A stretch of 64,000 nucleotides of DNA from Vandiemenella viatica (Eukaryota; Arthropoda; Insecta; Orthoptera; Morabidae): positions 14,494,148-14,558,147 of the forward strand of contig CM061914.1 of NCBI GenBank assembly GCA_031002005.1, in the 5' to 3' direction. Both the position numbers and the translations under genes were made by a program. Every line of letters starts with the position of its first letter. Position 1 is the first letter of the stretch. The notes under the pieces are model-generated. The model was not told where the DNA came from, ran no database searches, and saw only the letters and a program-made list of their open reading frames with translations. Positions 1 through 13,000 of this stretch are shown in pieces.

Positions 1-199
1 ATATGCTTTCTCGCTTAAATTACCATAGAAACTGACTTTATAAATAAAACATAATATTATCCCATCTAACTCATGCTTCTGAAAATAAAATTTTGTCACA
101 CAGTTACAAAATTTAATAGATACCTGACAGTAGGTGGGATCTCAGAGGGCATGGCCTACACCTAAATCGAAGGGGAAATGGAGTACTGTCTGAGCAGTT

Positions 200-968
200 G
201 TAATAATAATAATATTAAATTAAATTGTGATGGAGTACACTCCCTGGTGGCAATTTCCATATACTCCAATCTTCTCCCTTTCCTGTACGCACCTACATTT
301 GCCTTCTACAGATTTTAGCCTTAAATTCTTATTCTTTCAATGTTTTTGGTAAATTATTCATCATTTCTCTCGGTAAATTATTCCAGTCACTGACATCCTT
401 ACCCAAAAAAGAGAATCTTCCTACACCCTTGTGCCTGAAATCAAGTGCAAGATTGTGGTCATGGTCATATTTTCCCTTCCTAGCATTACTTTTAATTCTT
501 ACACCAATATCTTTCCATGCCTCATTGCAAATATAAGACTTGCACACTCCCATGACCCTCTTCACCCTCTTCCTATCTTCCAATGAATCCCATTCCAGCT
601 TTTTAATCATATCTGTTACTGATTACATTCTGCGATAATTTCCAGAAACAAATGTAGCAGCCTATTTTTGTACCCTCTCCAACTCCTGTATTTGATACGT
701 AAAATGAGCATCCCATACATACTACACTACCATATTTGAGCAATGGTCTGACCAAAGTTTTCTAACCCAATTCATTTACTTCTCTCATACATCCCCTTAT
801 CACTCTCTCTGACAGCTGCAGAATTTTGAAACCTTTTTCTACTACCTGTCTTGCCCAGTTAAGCTTACTATCAAATGTAATGCCAAGATATTTATATTTC
901 AAGTCTTCAACAAGCAATTCTTTCCCCACCTTTTAATTATAATCAACCTTTAGCTTTTTATTTGTGTA
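200..968 (-). mobile_element. LINE family A, 3'-end fragment (copy A1)
   Basis: This is a 5'-truncated non-LTR retrotransposon on the minus strand. Positions 329-610 encode a 93-residue piece typical of the C-terminal end of LINE ORF2, with the run GVGRFSFLGKDVSDWNNLPR. The 3' end faces the low coordinates, with an ATTAAATTAAATT-type tail near 210-225. The 5' break is near 968, in sequence that corresponds to the region after the reverse transcriptase in copy A6 (about 41155). Stops and frame breaks upstream of 610 show decay. The family is recognised because it recurs at 3161, 19530, 32930 and 40495. Confidence 0.75.
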
Positions 969-984
969 TCTAATAAGCTGACTC

Positions 985-3160
985 TAGCTAAAGCTGTGAG
1001 GGATCTCACTTCCAGTTATGATGATGTGAGGACTGTGCCTTTTTTAGATTAGGGGCTGCTGGAGAGAGGATACTGATTGTAGATGCATGATGGGAACAAA
1101 TGAAAATGCTAGATGAAACTGTTGAAATAACAATGGATGAGGGTACAACTGTAAAAAATCCAACAAAAAAAGATAGTGTTATTGGTGAACTGTAAAAGTA
1201 TAATGAACAAAGTAAAAGAATTTGAAAACTTAATAAGAGGTTATAGGGGTAGAGTCTTGGTTAAAAGAAGGAGTAATAGACAGGGAGGTTTTCCCTTAGG
1301 GTTAGAGAGTGTACTGCAGAGATAGCGTAACATTTGGTGGAGAGGTATCCATTAGCAAAGATTACTACAGTTCTCTTGTGTTCATAAATCATGACCATGA
1401 TTTACTAGGAGTAGATTTTTGGGGTGAAAAAAAGAAAAAAATCAGGGTGTTGGCTGCTTATCCAGGTTGAAGAATGATTGATGAAGATAAGGTTCTTGGA
1501 GAGAAACTAAATTCATCTTCACAGTTCGGCAGTGAGTGTAGAATGAACTTTACCAGGTGTCAGCTGGGTAGGAAGTAAGCTTAATAACACAAGGGAACAG
1601 AGAGTTGCAAATACCTTAGCAAGGGAAGGAGGTTTTACATAAGTGGTAGAGCAGAACATTAGGGGAACAAACATATTGGATATCTTTCTAATAAATAAAT
1701 AATGAAATTCTTTTGGGATGTCAAGTGACTGAAGAAATAAGTGATCACAATGCAGTACTGATGGATATTAGGGGATTCAGTAAACTAGTGGCCAAAATAG
1801 AGGGAGGAAAGAGGTATAGTTATAAAAAGTTACAGACTTTCGAATTGATGAGGTATTTTTGGGAAAGGTTCAGCAAGTGGAAGAACTGGGCAAGTACAGT
1901 GGAGGCGACGTGGGAAGAGTTTAAGGCGGTAGTAAAAAGGGTGAGGAAGTGTTTATTCCAAAGCAGAAAATAACGAGAAGTACAGAACCTACATATTAAA
2001 TAGGGAGGTGAGAAGGTTAAAGAGGTTAGTGACATGGGAACACAACAGAGTTAAGAGACAGGAAGACAGTGGGAAAACTTAAAAAAACTAAACAATCAAT
2101 TACAGCAAAAAGACAAGCAGAAGATGTATGTGAGTTTATACTTTCCCGGAGTATTGATGAAATGAATTCTTCACAGGAGTTCAGCCTGATAGCGTCATAA
2201 AATGACAATGTTTTGACAATTGGCTCAGTTGTCCTCATCAGGTCTATTACTTCAAATATTGTTACCTCAAATCACAATAGACCTGATGAAGACAGACCTA
2301 TTACTTCAGATATTGTTACCTGAAATCACAATAGACCTGATGAAGACAACCGAGCCAACTGTCGAAAACGTTGTCATTTTACAACACTGTCTGGCAGAAC
2401 TCCTGCGAAGAATTAATTTCAAGCAGGAAATGTGTTTATAAAGAACATTATTGGTGCACAGGGATCACTGAATCGCACGTCTAGAAATTTCTATGGTTAT
2501 GTTAGAAAACTGAGGGGAAGAGAAGGTATTCAGACAACTGTACATAAGAATGGGGCTAAAGTCACTGAGGATTTTAAAATGGCAGATATACTGAGTGTTT
2601 GGTTTAATGAGTCCACTAGGGACCATCATCCTTTCATGGAAGGGAATAAACCAGAAGAGAGTCTCCCTGTAAGTATAAAGGAGAAAATTGCAAAATTTGA
2701 AATAGATTCTCAAGAAATTATTAAGGAACTGAAAAAGCTAAAAAGAAAAATGCAAACAGATAATATTACTACAGATGTATTAAAGATTGTGGGATACAAT
2801 ATTCTAACTTACTTTGAAATTTTATTACAATGATTCTTGAAGCTTACCAAAAGACTGGAAAAGAGTGATAATATTATCAAATCATAAAAGTGGGGAGGGA
2901 AGGCCACAAATGGTGTTGAACATTACAGACTAATTAGATTGGCATCAGTGGTACACAAAATGATGGAGATATTGATATGCAACTATATCAGAAATGTCTG
3001 TGAAGAAGGAAACTGGTTTTCAGGCAAGGATAGTCATGTAAATCTCAGATGGTGGCCTATATGCAAGATATTTAAGATGAATTGGACTATGGAGGCCAAG
3101 TTGATATTGTAGCACTGGAGCTTATAAGGCATTAACAGAGTGAGCCATAAAATGGTTTTT
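985..3160 (+). mobile_element. LINE family A, decayed 5' part (copy A2)
   Basis: This is a degenerate plus-strand copy of LINE family A. Near 1620-1790 the translation carries an endonuclease-like end (DIFLIN, then SDHNAVLMDI), the usual last motif of an APE-type endonuclease. Residues encoded at 2432-2833 match the linker before the reverse transcriptase. Around 3060-3160 the RT motif corresponding to DRVSHK appears, and it is then cut by the antisense copy A3. A hammerhead-like repeat interrupts it at 2160-2425. Many stops and frameshifts make it a pseudogene. Which parts of 985-1600 are ORF1 is uncertain. Confidence 0.6.
2160..2425. repeat. Hammerhead-like repeat, with inverted and tandem copies
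   Basis: At 2336-2343 the plus strand reads CTGATGA, followed by a short self-complementary stem (GACA with TGTC), then GAAA at 2366-2369 and a GTTGT/ACAAC hairpin. This is the order of a hammerhead ribozyme core. A second copy runs in inverse orientation at about 2195-2250. Between them a ~56-bp unit, starting with the GACCTATTACTTC type, is duplicated in tandem (about 2240-2350). Related fragments lie at 27480-27545 and 34530-34600. Catalytic competence is not shown: stem I pairing looks poor. Confidence 0.55.
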
Positions 3161-3485
3161 AATTTAATTTAAATTGTAATGGAGCACAGGCTCTGGTGGC
3201 GATTTCCCTACACCCCCATCTTCCCCCTATCCTGCACCCACCTACATATGCCCTCTACAAATTTTATCTTTAAATTTGTTCAACGTTTTTGTTAAATTAT
3301 TCATCATTTCTCTTGGTAACTCATTCCAATCCCTGACACCCTTACCTAAAAAAGAGAATCTTCACACACCCTTGTGCCTGAAATTGAGTACCAGCTTGTG
3401 GTCATGGTCATCTTTTCCCCTCCGTGCACTACTTTTCATACCTACTCCAATATCTTTCCAGGCCTCATCGCCATTATACGCTATA
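3161..3485 (-). mobile_element. LINE family A, short antisense copy (A3) inserted in A2
   Basis: This 325-bp, 5'-truncated copy of LINE A begins at its 3' tail (AATTTAATTTAAATT at 3161) and ends where the sense copy A2 resumes. Alignment by eye with copy A6 (40800) shows that A2 reads through GAGCCATAAAATGG before it and AAACTGAAAGCTG after it, with little lost. The family has therefore inserted into itself in opposite orientation. Confidence 0.7.
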
Positions 3486-3700
3486 AACTGAAAGCTGTTG
3501 GATTGGATGAAAAGCTTACTTGCTGGGTAGAGCAATTGTTAAAAGTCAGAAAGGAAAGTGTTACAGTTAGAAATACATTATCAAAAGAGGTGGAAGTAAA
3601 TACGGAAGCTCCACAGGGTAGTGTATTGGGGGCCATTGCTGTTCACTATTTTGGTTGTTTACAGATGATATAATGGTAGCTTGTTTAATCAGGTGTTAAA
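3486..3700 (+). mobile_element. LINE family A, copy A2 continued (RT palm)
   Basis: This is the continuation of copy A2 after the antisense insertion. The translation resembles KAVGLDEKLTCWVEQLLK and then a degraded PQGSVLG motif. A changed catalytic box (FTDD in place of FADD) appears near 3659-3670. It ends about 240 bp before FASN exon 1. Confidence 0.6.
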
Positions 3701-3942
3701 GATAATTCTTGCAGTAAATATTATGGTCCTGATTTTTTTTTTTTTTAATTCTTTAAATGTTTCGACATTAAAAATTTGATCTTTCTAAAGTTAACACAAG
3801 AAAATTTTATCATTAATTATAAATTGATAAACACTAATTTGAAATAAAAAAAAATACCAATAACAAATGTAATCTATATAGTAATGTAAAAATTTCTGGA
3901 CTCTGCAAATAATTCCAATTATTTAAGGCTGTTTGATTACAG

Positions 3943-4051
3943 ATCTTGGTGTGGGAATCAATGGCTAGAATGAATGCCTTAATAATGACTGAGCTATCAA
4001 TAGTGTTTGAAGATGTCAGATTTCACCGAGCAACTGCATTACCCAAGGAAG
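3943..4051 (+). CDS. FASN: FASN exon 1 of those visible (dehydratase domain)
   Basis: The acceptor is gattacag before 3943 and the donor gtaaat follows 4051. Frame 0 reads ILVWESMARMNALI and then ELSIVFEDVRFHRATALPK, which matches the FASN dehydratase segment (LVW, VVFEDV, H.AT.LP in vertebrate enzymes). The exon ends in phase 1. It is not the first exon of the gene, because the KS and MAT domains must lie upstream. Confidence 0.85.
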
Positions 4052-7000
4052 GTAAATGTTGTTGAATTCCTTCCAATTGTTCCTATTTAAAATAATAATA
4101 ATTTGAAACCTATGTTTTCTGTTATCATTTGCAGGTGATGTAAAGCTCACTGTAATCATACAGAGGGGCAGTGGACATTTTGAAATAGATGAGGGAGATT
4201 CCTTAGTGGTGTCAGGGGTTGTAAGAGTGCCAGAGAATCCAGCATCTGAAGCTATAAATCCCAAACCCTTCAAACCAGCAGAAGGACCTGAAATTTTTGA
4301 CTTCTCAATTAAGGATATTTACAAGGAGTTAAGACTGCGTGGCTATCATTACAAAAACCTCTTCAGAGGACTCGTCTCATCTGATAACCTGGGTAAAATG
4401 GTTTATTTATTTAACTTAAATCTGTGCTGTCAAGGGTCATCTAACAATTGCTCTTTGAATGGTGGCAGTATGCAAAAATATTGAACTTTAGTGATAAAAG
4501 ATGTCATCAAAGTAAACAATTTTATGTAGTGAAGGCAGCATAATGACTTAACCAGAAGTCTTCTCATTCTGCGAAATCTCAACACAAATCAAATGTTGAA
4601 AATGTAAGTTATGTTGATAATTTATAGATGTTAAAACACTATTTTGCAAAACATCCTGAAAGAATAATTTACAAAATAGTTAAGTATACTGAACAACCTA
4701 TTGAGGTTAATGATAAGTAACAACATTTTTAAATCAAAAGCACAAAAAATACTATTTTCTTTTTGTTAGATAGATAGATAGATAGATAGATATGTTCACT
4801 TTGATCCCATGTGAGAATAATCTCGGGGATGTGGAACAGTACATACACTTATTAGTAATGTCAATATTACTATATAATTGATAATATTATTATATATTGA
4901 CAACAAGTTAGCAACAACCCATTAGTATAACCAATATCTCCTGTAATCTACAAATACAATCCCGAGTTAATTAATACTTATTATGTGGAACAGTGTATAC
5001 ACTTGTTACCAGCATCTAATAACCAGTTATTTTCTTACCAACCAGTTACCATGTAAGGTTTCACTGTAATTTGTGACTACATATTATATTATGTTAGTTG
5101 CTATTTATGTGGAACAGTACACACACCTATTAGCAATATCAATTATATTACCAACAACTCATAAGCAGTCAATTACTTAAAAACCTGTTAATATGATAAT
5201 TTTTCACAGCAGTTTTTGAGTGCATGCTATCCCATGTTAGTTACTATATATAAGCGAAATTTTGTAAACAGTGTAATTAGTTCATTTGTCAAGTTTCAAC
5301 AGAAAGAAAAACCATATATCATTTTAGTAATTGTGGATAATTTTGTCACCTTCCCCTTCCATACACCATATATACTATTTTATCAGTCATTCTTAGTTAC
5401 CAAATTCCAAGAAGAAAATTCTTTTACAGAGTAAAATGGGTTCTGAAGTAGAAACTCTTTCAGTTTAATTAAATTAAATTAAAGTAGTTGGGTTTTTGTA
5501 GATAACATTTAATTTCTGTTGGTAATACATTGAATAAGGAAGCTCCAGTAACTGTTAGCCCTTTCTGAACAATTGACAGTGATTTGTAATCCTTGTGAAT
5601 ATTATATTTATTCCTAGTATTATGGCTATGTATGTCAGCATTAAGATTGAAGTGTTCAGGATTTTCTACTACAAATGATAATACAGAGTATACATACTGT
5701 GCTGGCATTGTTAGAACACCCAGGTTTTTAAATAGATTTCTGCACGGTGTCTGTGGGTTTGCTCCACAAATAGTTCTTATAGCACGCTTTTGCAATTTAA
5801 ATACCCTCTGTGCTTGTGACGAGTTTCCCCAGAATGAGATGCCATAAGTGAGCAGGGAATGAAAATATGCAAAATATACTAACTTTCTGGTTTCTATATT
5901 AGCTATTCTAGATATTACCCTCAGTGAAAATGTTGCAGAATTCAGTTTTTTAAGAAGTTGTTGAATATGCTGTTTCCAGTTCAATTTGTTATCTATATAT
6001 ACACCCAGGAATTTTGTGAAACTGCTTTCATCGATTGCTTTTCCTTCTGACAATACATTATAGCTGTCCTTTGTTTTATTTTTTGTAACAAACTGAAGTA
6101 ACTGTGTCTTTTCTACATTAAGTATTAGTTTGTTGGCATTAAACCACCTGTTAATTTTCTTTATAACTTCATTTGCTGTGTTTTCGAGGTTTTGTGCTGA
6201 TGGGTCTTTCAAGGATATGCTAGTATCATCTGCAAAGAGCACCATGTGTTCATTATCACCTAGTATATGTGGGAGATCATTTATATAGATTAAGAACAGC
6301 AGAGGACCAAGAATTGAACCCTGAGGCACACCACATTTAACTATACCCCATTCTGAGTTTATAACATCTCCTGTATTAACATCTTTCAGTGATACACATT
6401 GCTTTCTGTTTTCCAGGTATGATTTAAACCAATGTCCTGGCTTACCACTAACTCCATAGTGGTCTAATTTACCTAGTAGAATTTCATGATCAACACAGTC
6501 AAAAGCCTTAGCAAGATCACAGAATATACCTAGGGAATTTAATTTTTTATGCATTGATTCCAGTATGTTGTTTACAAAAGCAAAAATTGCTGAATCTGTT
6601 GAAACGCCTTGTCTAAAACCAAACTGTACTTTACTGAGTAGGTCATTTTTTTGTAAATGTGCATACACCCTTCTGTACATTGCTTTTTCAAAGATTTTTG
6701 AAAATGCTGGTAGAAGTGAAATGGGTCTGTAATTCTCAATTTTTGAGGTATCACCCTTTTTATAAAGCGGTTTGATTATTGACTTCTTGAGTGAGTCAGG
6801 GAAGATACCTTCTTCAAAAGAACTATTACAAATATGACTAATAACTCTACTAATGCTGGTGTTACATTGTTTCACTACATGGGTTGAAACCTCATCATAA
6901 CCAAATGACTTTTATTTTTGAGGGATTTAATAATTTTTTCAATTTCATTTTGACTGGTGGGAAATAATGACATAGGTGCTGTTTTTGGTGACAAGGATTT

Positions 7001-10000
7001 AAGTATTGCTATAGCATCCATATTCCCAATATATTTTCCTTTTATTTTTTCAGCAACTGTTAAGAAGTAGTTATTGAAAGCATTTCCTACATAAGAGGGG
7101 TCAGTTACAAGCTTATCATTAATGCTTATAGATATAGGTTTATGTTCAAGGGATGATACAGTTGTTTCTCTTTTAATAATGTTCCAAACACTTTTTATCT
7201 TATTATCTGAACTACTAATCTCATCGTTTATGGCCAAACGTTTAGCTTCTTTTATTACTTTGGTTAAAATTCTACAGTAAGTTTTGTAATGTTGTCTGAG
7301 AAGCATATTATCAGTATTCCTAACTTTTACATACAATTCCCTTTTATGTCTGCAAGATGTTTTAATACCAACTGTAACCCAATTTTTATTTACTCGTTTT
7401 TGACCAATTGGAACTAGTTTTGTAGGGAGACACCTTTTGTAAATTTCTGAAAACCTTTGGTGAAAGTAATTGAATTTATTGTTTACCCCTTTTAATTTAT
7501 AAACAGTGCTCCAGTCCTCATTGAGAAGTTCATCATTTAATATTTTTATTGAATTGTTCTTTAATGGCCTAACTCTGACAAATCCTTTCTTTTTGTTACA
7601 TTCATTTCCCACAACATCCAAAATATTTATTTGAGCATTATGGTCTGACAAACCATTTTCCATTGGAACTGTTTCATATATTTCTAATTTATTGTGCTCT
7701 ACAAAAATGTTATCAATAATGGTACTACTATCTTTTTGTGTTCTAGTTGGGAAATTTACAGTTTGATAGAGATTGAATGATCTAAGCATTCCTAGAAGAT
7801 AATCTGTCTGGTTACATTCTACAGCAAAATTTATGTTGAAGTCTCCACAGAGGATAATTTCCCTTTTAGTACGTGATAAGTTTATTAGAACCGCCTCTAG
7901 TTTATTACAAAATTTACTGAAGTCTCCTGTGGGAGCCCTATAAACTGTCAGCACTATAAGATATTTGTTTTCTAATTCTAACTGTATTGCACAACATTCA
8001 AAATCTTTTTCTATACAGTATTTACTTACATCTAACGATTTTGTCTCGGTATTTTCGCTTACATATATTGCTGCACCACCCATTCTCATCTCTGACCTGC
8101 AATAACAAGAAGCTAATCTATATCCAATAAAAGGGAGGAGACCTATTTCAGAATTCTTCAGATGATGTTCTGTCAGACATACGATATTTATGTTAAGATT
8201 CAATGATTTTTGGGTTTCTTCTATAGATATTATGAACTCATCAAGTTTGCTTGAGATACCCCTAATGTTCTGATGGAACAAAGCTATTTTAGACTGACAT
8301 TCTTTATTTTTTACTGTAATACCATTATGTACATTTCTTAAATAACTCTTCCTACTCTTGACATTTGGCCTAAAAAAGACTGAGTCCTACCACCAATTAC
8401 CACTGGGATGGGGTTCACATCCAACCTGCCTCTCCTGATGTTATTGGCAATCAGTTGCGTTAGCTTCTGCTTGCCCCGAACATTCAGGTGGAGTCCATGG
8501 GAGGTATGGTCACTCCGTGTAATGCAAGAAACATCTATCAAACCAATGTGTGTTCGGTCAGCCTGACACAATGCACGCTTCAGATCTGCCTGTGTACACT
8601 GTACATGACCACACATCCAGGGTTGATCATAACGCCTGAACAGGTCAACAAAACCAACATTGGTGTGAGTGGTGTTTTTAGCAATGTTGTCAATGTCTGT
8701 TTCAACACAATAATTGAGATTTCTGGACAGACTGTTTCCAGGACCCCCAACTATAATTATATGATCCTCTTTAGTAAGATCTTTCCCCAGGCTTGAAATT
8801 TCATCCACAACATTGCCAAGTTCTGCATTAGGCTTAAATATACTACACACCTCAACATCAGAGCCCAGGCTTGACTGTAGCATTGCACTTAACCCCCTAC
8901 CGTGACTACTTCCAAGCAATAACACCTTCTTGGATCTCTTTTTTCGAGTTTGCACAATGTGTGCTTTTTTACAGCTTTGTTGCAATGAGACAGCCCTGCT
9001 GTGGTATCTGATACATCCTCAGTTAGATTCTCCAACACCCCAAAAGTATTGGAAACTTCCAACTGAAAATTTGTAGAATGCAGGTCCTGTTGTTTCATTC
9101 CAGTTTTGGCTGCAATCCACTGGAATTCCTTAACATTTAATGCTGCTTTTTCAGCCTTCAAAACATTGAGCTCTTTTGTTAATTCAGCCACTGTGGATTC
9201 GAGACAAGAGATCCTACTTTCTAGTTCCCTCTTTTCCTTGCTACTTTTGCAAGTCAAACAACTCCAAGGAGAGTAAAGTGCATTTTCAGCTTCCATGTAG
9301 CCACATTTCGGATGAAAACGAACTCCACAATCACTACAGCTGTTTCCCTGCTTTACAACCCTGCGACAGCCACCACACTTCATGCTCATTGAGATTTTAA
9401 ACAAAACAAACTATGTGCCCTTGAAGCGAGTTGTGACTTAACCTATAAATACCTTTCCTTATTATGCAATATAATTTCCACAAGACACACCTTTCTCCGT
9501 TTACCACGCAAGCAAACCAATTTTAACAATAAACCTGTTAGTAACTGCTTGTTTCCTTCACTGATAGAAGATTAATTCCCTATAACGGTTATTAGTATAA
9601 TGTAAACAACACACACGAGTTTTAAACTTGTCGAACCAACACCTTTTTGAACTATTTAATCTATGATACATTTACTACACAGTGTTACTACACTCAAATT
9701 CGCTAAACACGCCACCAGACAAATATTTCTACACGTTATTTAATATTAAAAGTAATTTAAGAGAGCTGGTATCCGTTCACAACTTCCGCGAGTAAGAAAC
9801 TTTTTTACTTCATACAAACAGACAGACACAGTTGATTTAGGATGTCAATTTTCTTTAGAATAATATTCTTTACTCCACCACTAATGAATGAGATATAGAC
9901 TAAAATTTTCAGTGATATAACATACGGAATCAAAAGTACTTTATACCTGGATTATGGTATTAATATGTTTGATGTGTTGTAAAGAAAATTTCATTCAGTT

Positions 10001-13000
10001 TGTAGTGATTTTTCACATTTTAGTTTTACTGTAATTATACTAAGGAAAAAGGAAACAGTTTTTGAGTAATATAAATAACAAAGGAAAGGGAAAATGACTC
10101 GACAAAAGTTGAAGGCTGAGATGAGTGAAAAACATGTGTTACGTACAAAAATACATACAATATTCCGGTTTTGCATCTACAGTCATGTAGTAATCTTTGG
10201 TATGTTCACAACTCCCGAACCATATGACTCATTCCCTATCACATGAATAAGGTGCAAAACCAAAATATTGAACATTATTCAGTAATCAGTGCAAGTGAAA
10301 GCTGCATAATATCAAATGTAGACATCATATAAATACATTAAATGATGGAAATTTATTAAACTTTTTTTTTTTGTACAATCTCATCTCGCAATTAGTAGCA
10401 ATATGTGCTGAGACATCATTATTTTTACATTTCCTTTACTCCTGCCATCTGCATGGTGGTTCAATATCTGTAAGCTGAGTAATGGATTTGTTATAAATTC
10501 TTTGGTTAAACTATTTATCGCATTTCTGTGTGTTCACAATTTGCTATTTAGATCAGAAGTACGTATTGAACTATTTTCTGATATTAAGGTCATTGTTAAT
10601 GTTGTTAATTATCTTCAATTAACATCTTTTTATTGATGTTTGTATAAGTTAATAATATAAACTCTTTGGTAGTTTGATATCTACAGGTGTCTTTTAAAAA
10701 CAACTTCTTTTGAAATCAATAAATAGTTAAAATTAAATGATAATGAAGTACTAATACATTCCATTGACATTATAATAGCAATAGCCAGAACAAATCAAGA
10801 TTTATAATGCCATGAGTTGATACATGATGTAAGATTCACAGAGCCAGTTAACTTTTAGAACTTTTATTACAAAAGCTTTTGCTCAAATATGATGCTGTTT
10901 CAATGTTTCTTTGTGATTTAGATCAATAAACACATATTTATGTCCCAAATATGGGGCAAAAATATCCTATGCCAAATGTAAATTTGCATTTTAGCATTTT
11001 CCAGCACTGTTATTCTGTTAGATTAATATCTACACCTTTTTTAATCTTCTAGCACATGTTGGCCATATTGCTTGGAATAACAACTGGGTAACTTTCATGG
11101 ACTGCATGCTACAGATGATAATGCTCGGAACAGACACGAGGTGCCTGTTTGTCCCGACAGGAATTAGGAAACTTATTATCGACATACAGAAGCACGGTGA
11201 AGAATTGCAAAGTGTACTTGATGATGAAAGAAAAGGTGTGGCAGTACTATTTGTTTTTAGAAGTCATTATGGTCCAAATAGTCTGAATTATGTGTAATGT
11301 AAGCAAATAATTATATATTGAGCATTGAAGTGCTGTAAAAATCCAGATATAGGTGGTTGGAGTCAGCAATATTATTACAAAATTTATACAAAACTAAATT
11401 GTTTATTAAAATAAAACAGGATATGGAAAATAGCCTGTCACTTACCACAGATGAAGGCAGGACAGTCAGATGACCACACCCTGCTGTCATCTCTGGTTAG
11501 GAATGGGCTATTTTCCCCAGCCTACCTTATTTTCATTGCCTAATGGCATATTCATTATCACCATTATCCATAAATTCTTCATCAGTAACATAAATTTAAA
11601 ATTCTTAGAGGAGAAGCAGATATACAGTGACAGACACCACAAGAACTCATAAAATTAAACTATAGACCCACATCTCTTAATATCTTTTGCTGCAAGTTGC
11701 TGGAGGATGTCACAAGCCTAGCTCTAATTCTAATTGAAAAAAAAACTTTGTTTATACTCAGGAGTTAAGATCATCCACTGTTGCCTTCCATTTTCTCTTG
11801 AATTTTTAGAGCCTCATGTAGGCACTATTAACTACAGAAATAACTGAGAATCCCCAAAAAAGTATTGAGATAAAAATGATGGGATGCTGTGATACACTTT
11901 TAATTTGTTTTGGGGCACTGTGTAGAAACATTGAAATTCTATGTGGATATTATATTTATTCCAAATGAGCAGGCTGTTATGAAAAAGCAAGATAAAATAT
12001 GTAAAATTTTCTGGTAATGTAACCATATTTCAACATGAAATTATGAGAAACATTTTTTTTTTTTTTATTTGCATAAAATTCTTCTCACTATATTCAAATT
12101 GATTCATTTATTTCCTTCTTGTACCAGTTTGGACCTTGCTACTGTTTACATTATTTTCTGTTTCAAATAGAAGTAGTTGTTACTGTTTCTAATTTACAGT
12201 TGATTAACCAGTACTGAAAATCTGTGCACGAAAAATTAAACTCTGTAATACATAACAAAAAAATACAATGTACTTTATCTGCTATCTGAACATTACACCA
12301 TCATTTCATCGAGTGAACGAGTAAAAATTCAGCCTTTTCAGTACCGTATCCAATTTAAATTATATTCGATTATTTTGATATTCCACACAGTTCTGCCAGT
12401 GTATGTGCACAAGGAGATTGGTGTGATTAAGTCAGGAGGCGTGGAGATGCATGGAGCTAAAGCAAACCCCATAGCTCGCAGGAGAGCTGTAGCTGAACCA
12501 GTTTTAGAGAAGCATCTCTTCCTCCCAAACAGCATAACTGGGAATCTTGACTTCAGCCAGATATTAAGGGTAAGTTACCAAGTTGAAATAAATAAATAAT
12601 AAATGAAAGGGAAATTAAGTTGACAGCTGTGATGAGAGAAAACATAAAATATACAATATTAGGTTCCGGACGAGTGTGCACGTAGAACGTGACCCGTTTC
12701 TTTACTACTTGAAGAAGGTCATTACTGAAATATTGTACATATGCTTGTAGGCCTTTCATGTTTTCTCTCATTACAGCCATCCACTTTGGTATGTGGTGGG
12801 TTAATTTCCCTTTTGTTATTTATATCAACTAGAAGCTGCTTCCATTTTCCTTAGTTTAATTACAAAGTTGAAAGAAATTATGATATAATAAGAAGGAAAA
12901 TTTTTAAAGGTAAAATGAAGTATAACAAAAAGTAAACTCACCATTTACTACATGCTGAGACTCAGTTTGTGTGGTTCTGGATCTCACACCACAAGTTTTG

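Larger units (their letters stand above)
5469..9404 (-). mobile_element. CR1-like non-LTR retrotransposon, nearly complete (copy B1)
   Basis: A two-ORF LINE on the minus strand fills most of FASN intron 2. ORF1 (8338-9404) has a PHD-type zinc finger and an SGNH esterase-like domain. ORF2 (5469-8281) has an APE-type endonuclease and a reverse transcriptase. That pairing is typical of the CR1 group. Each ORF has one frame break and is otherwise open. The 5' UTR probably extends past 9404, to an unknown point. The 3' end stops inside the C-terminal coding region compared with copy B2 and abuts a TTAATTAAATTAAATTAAA run at 5464-5482, so the 3' end is truncated. Confidence 0.85.
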
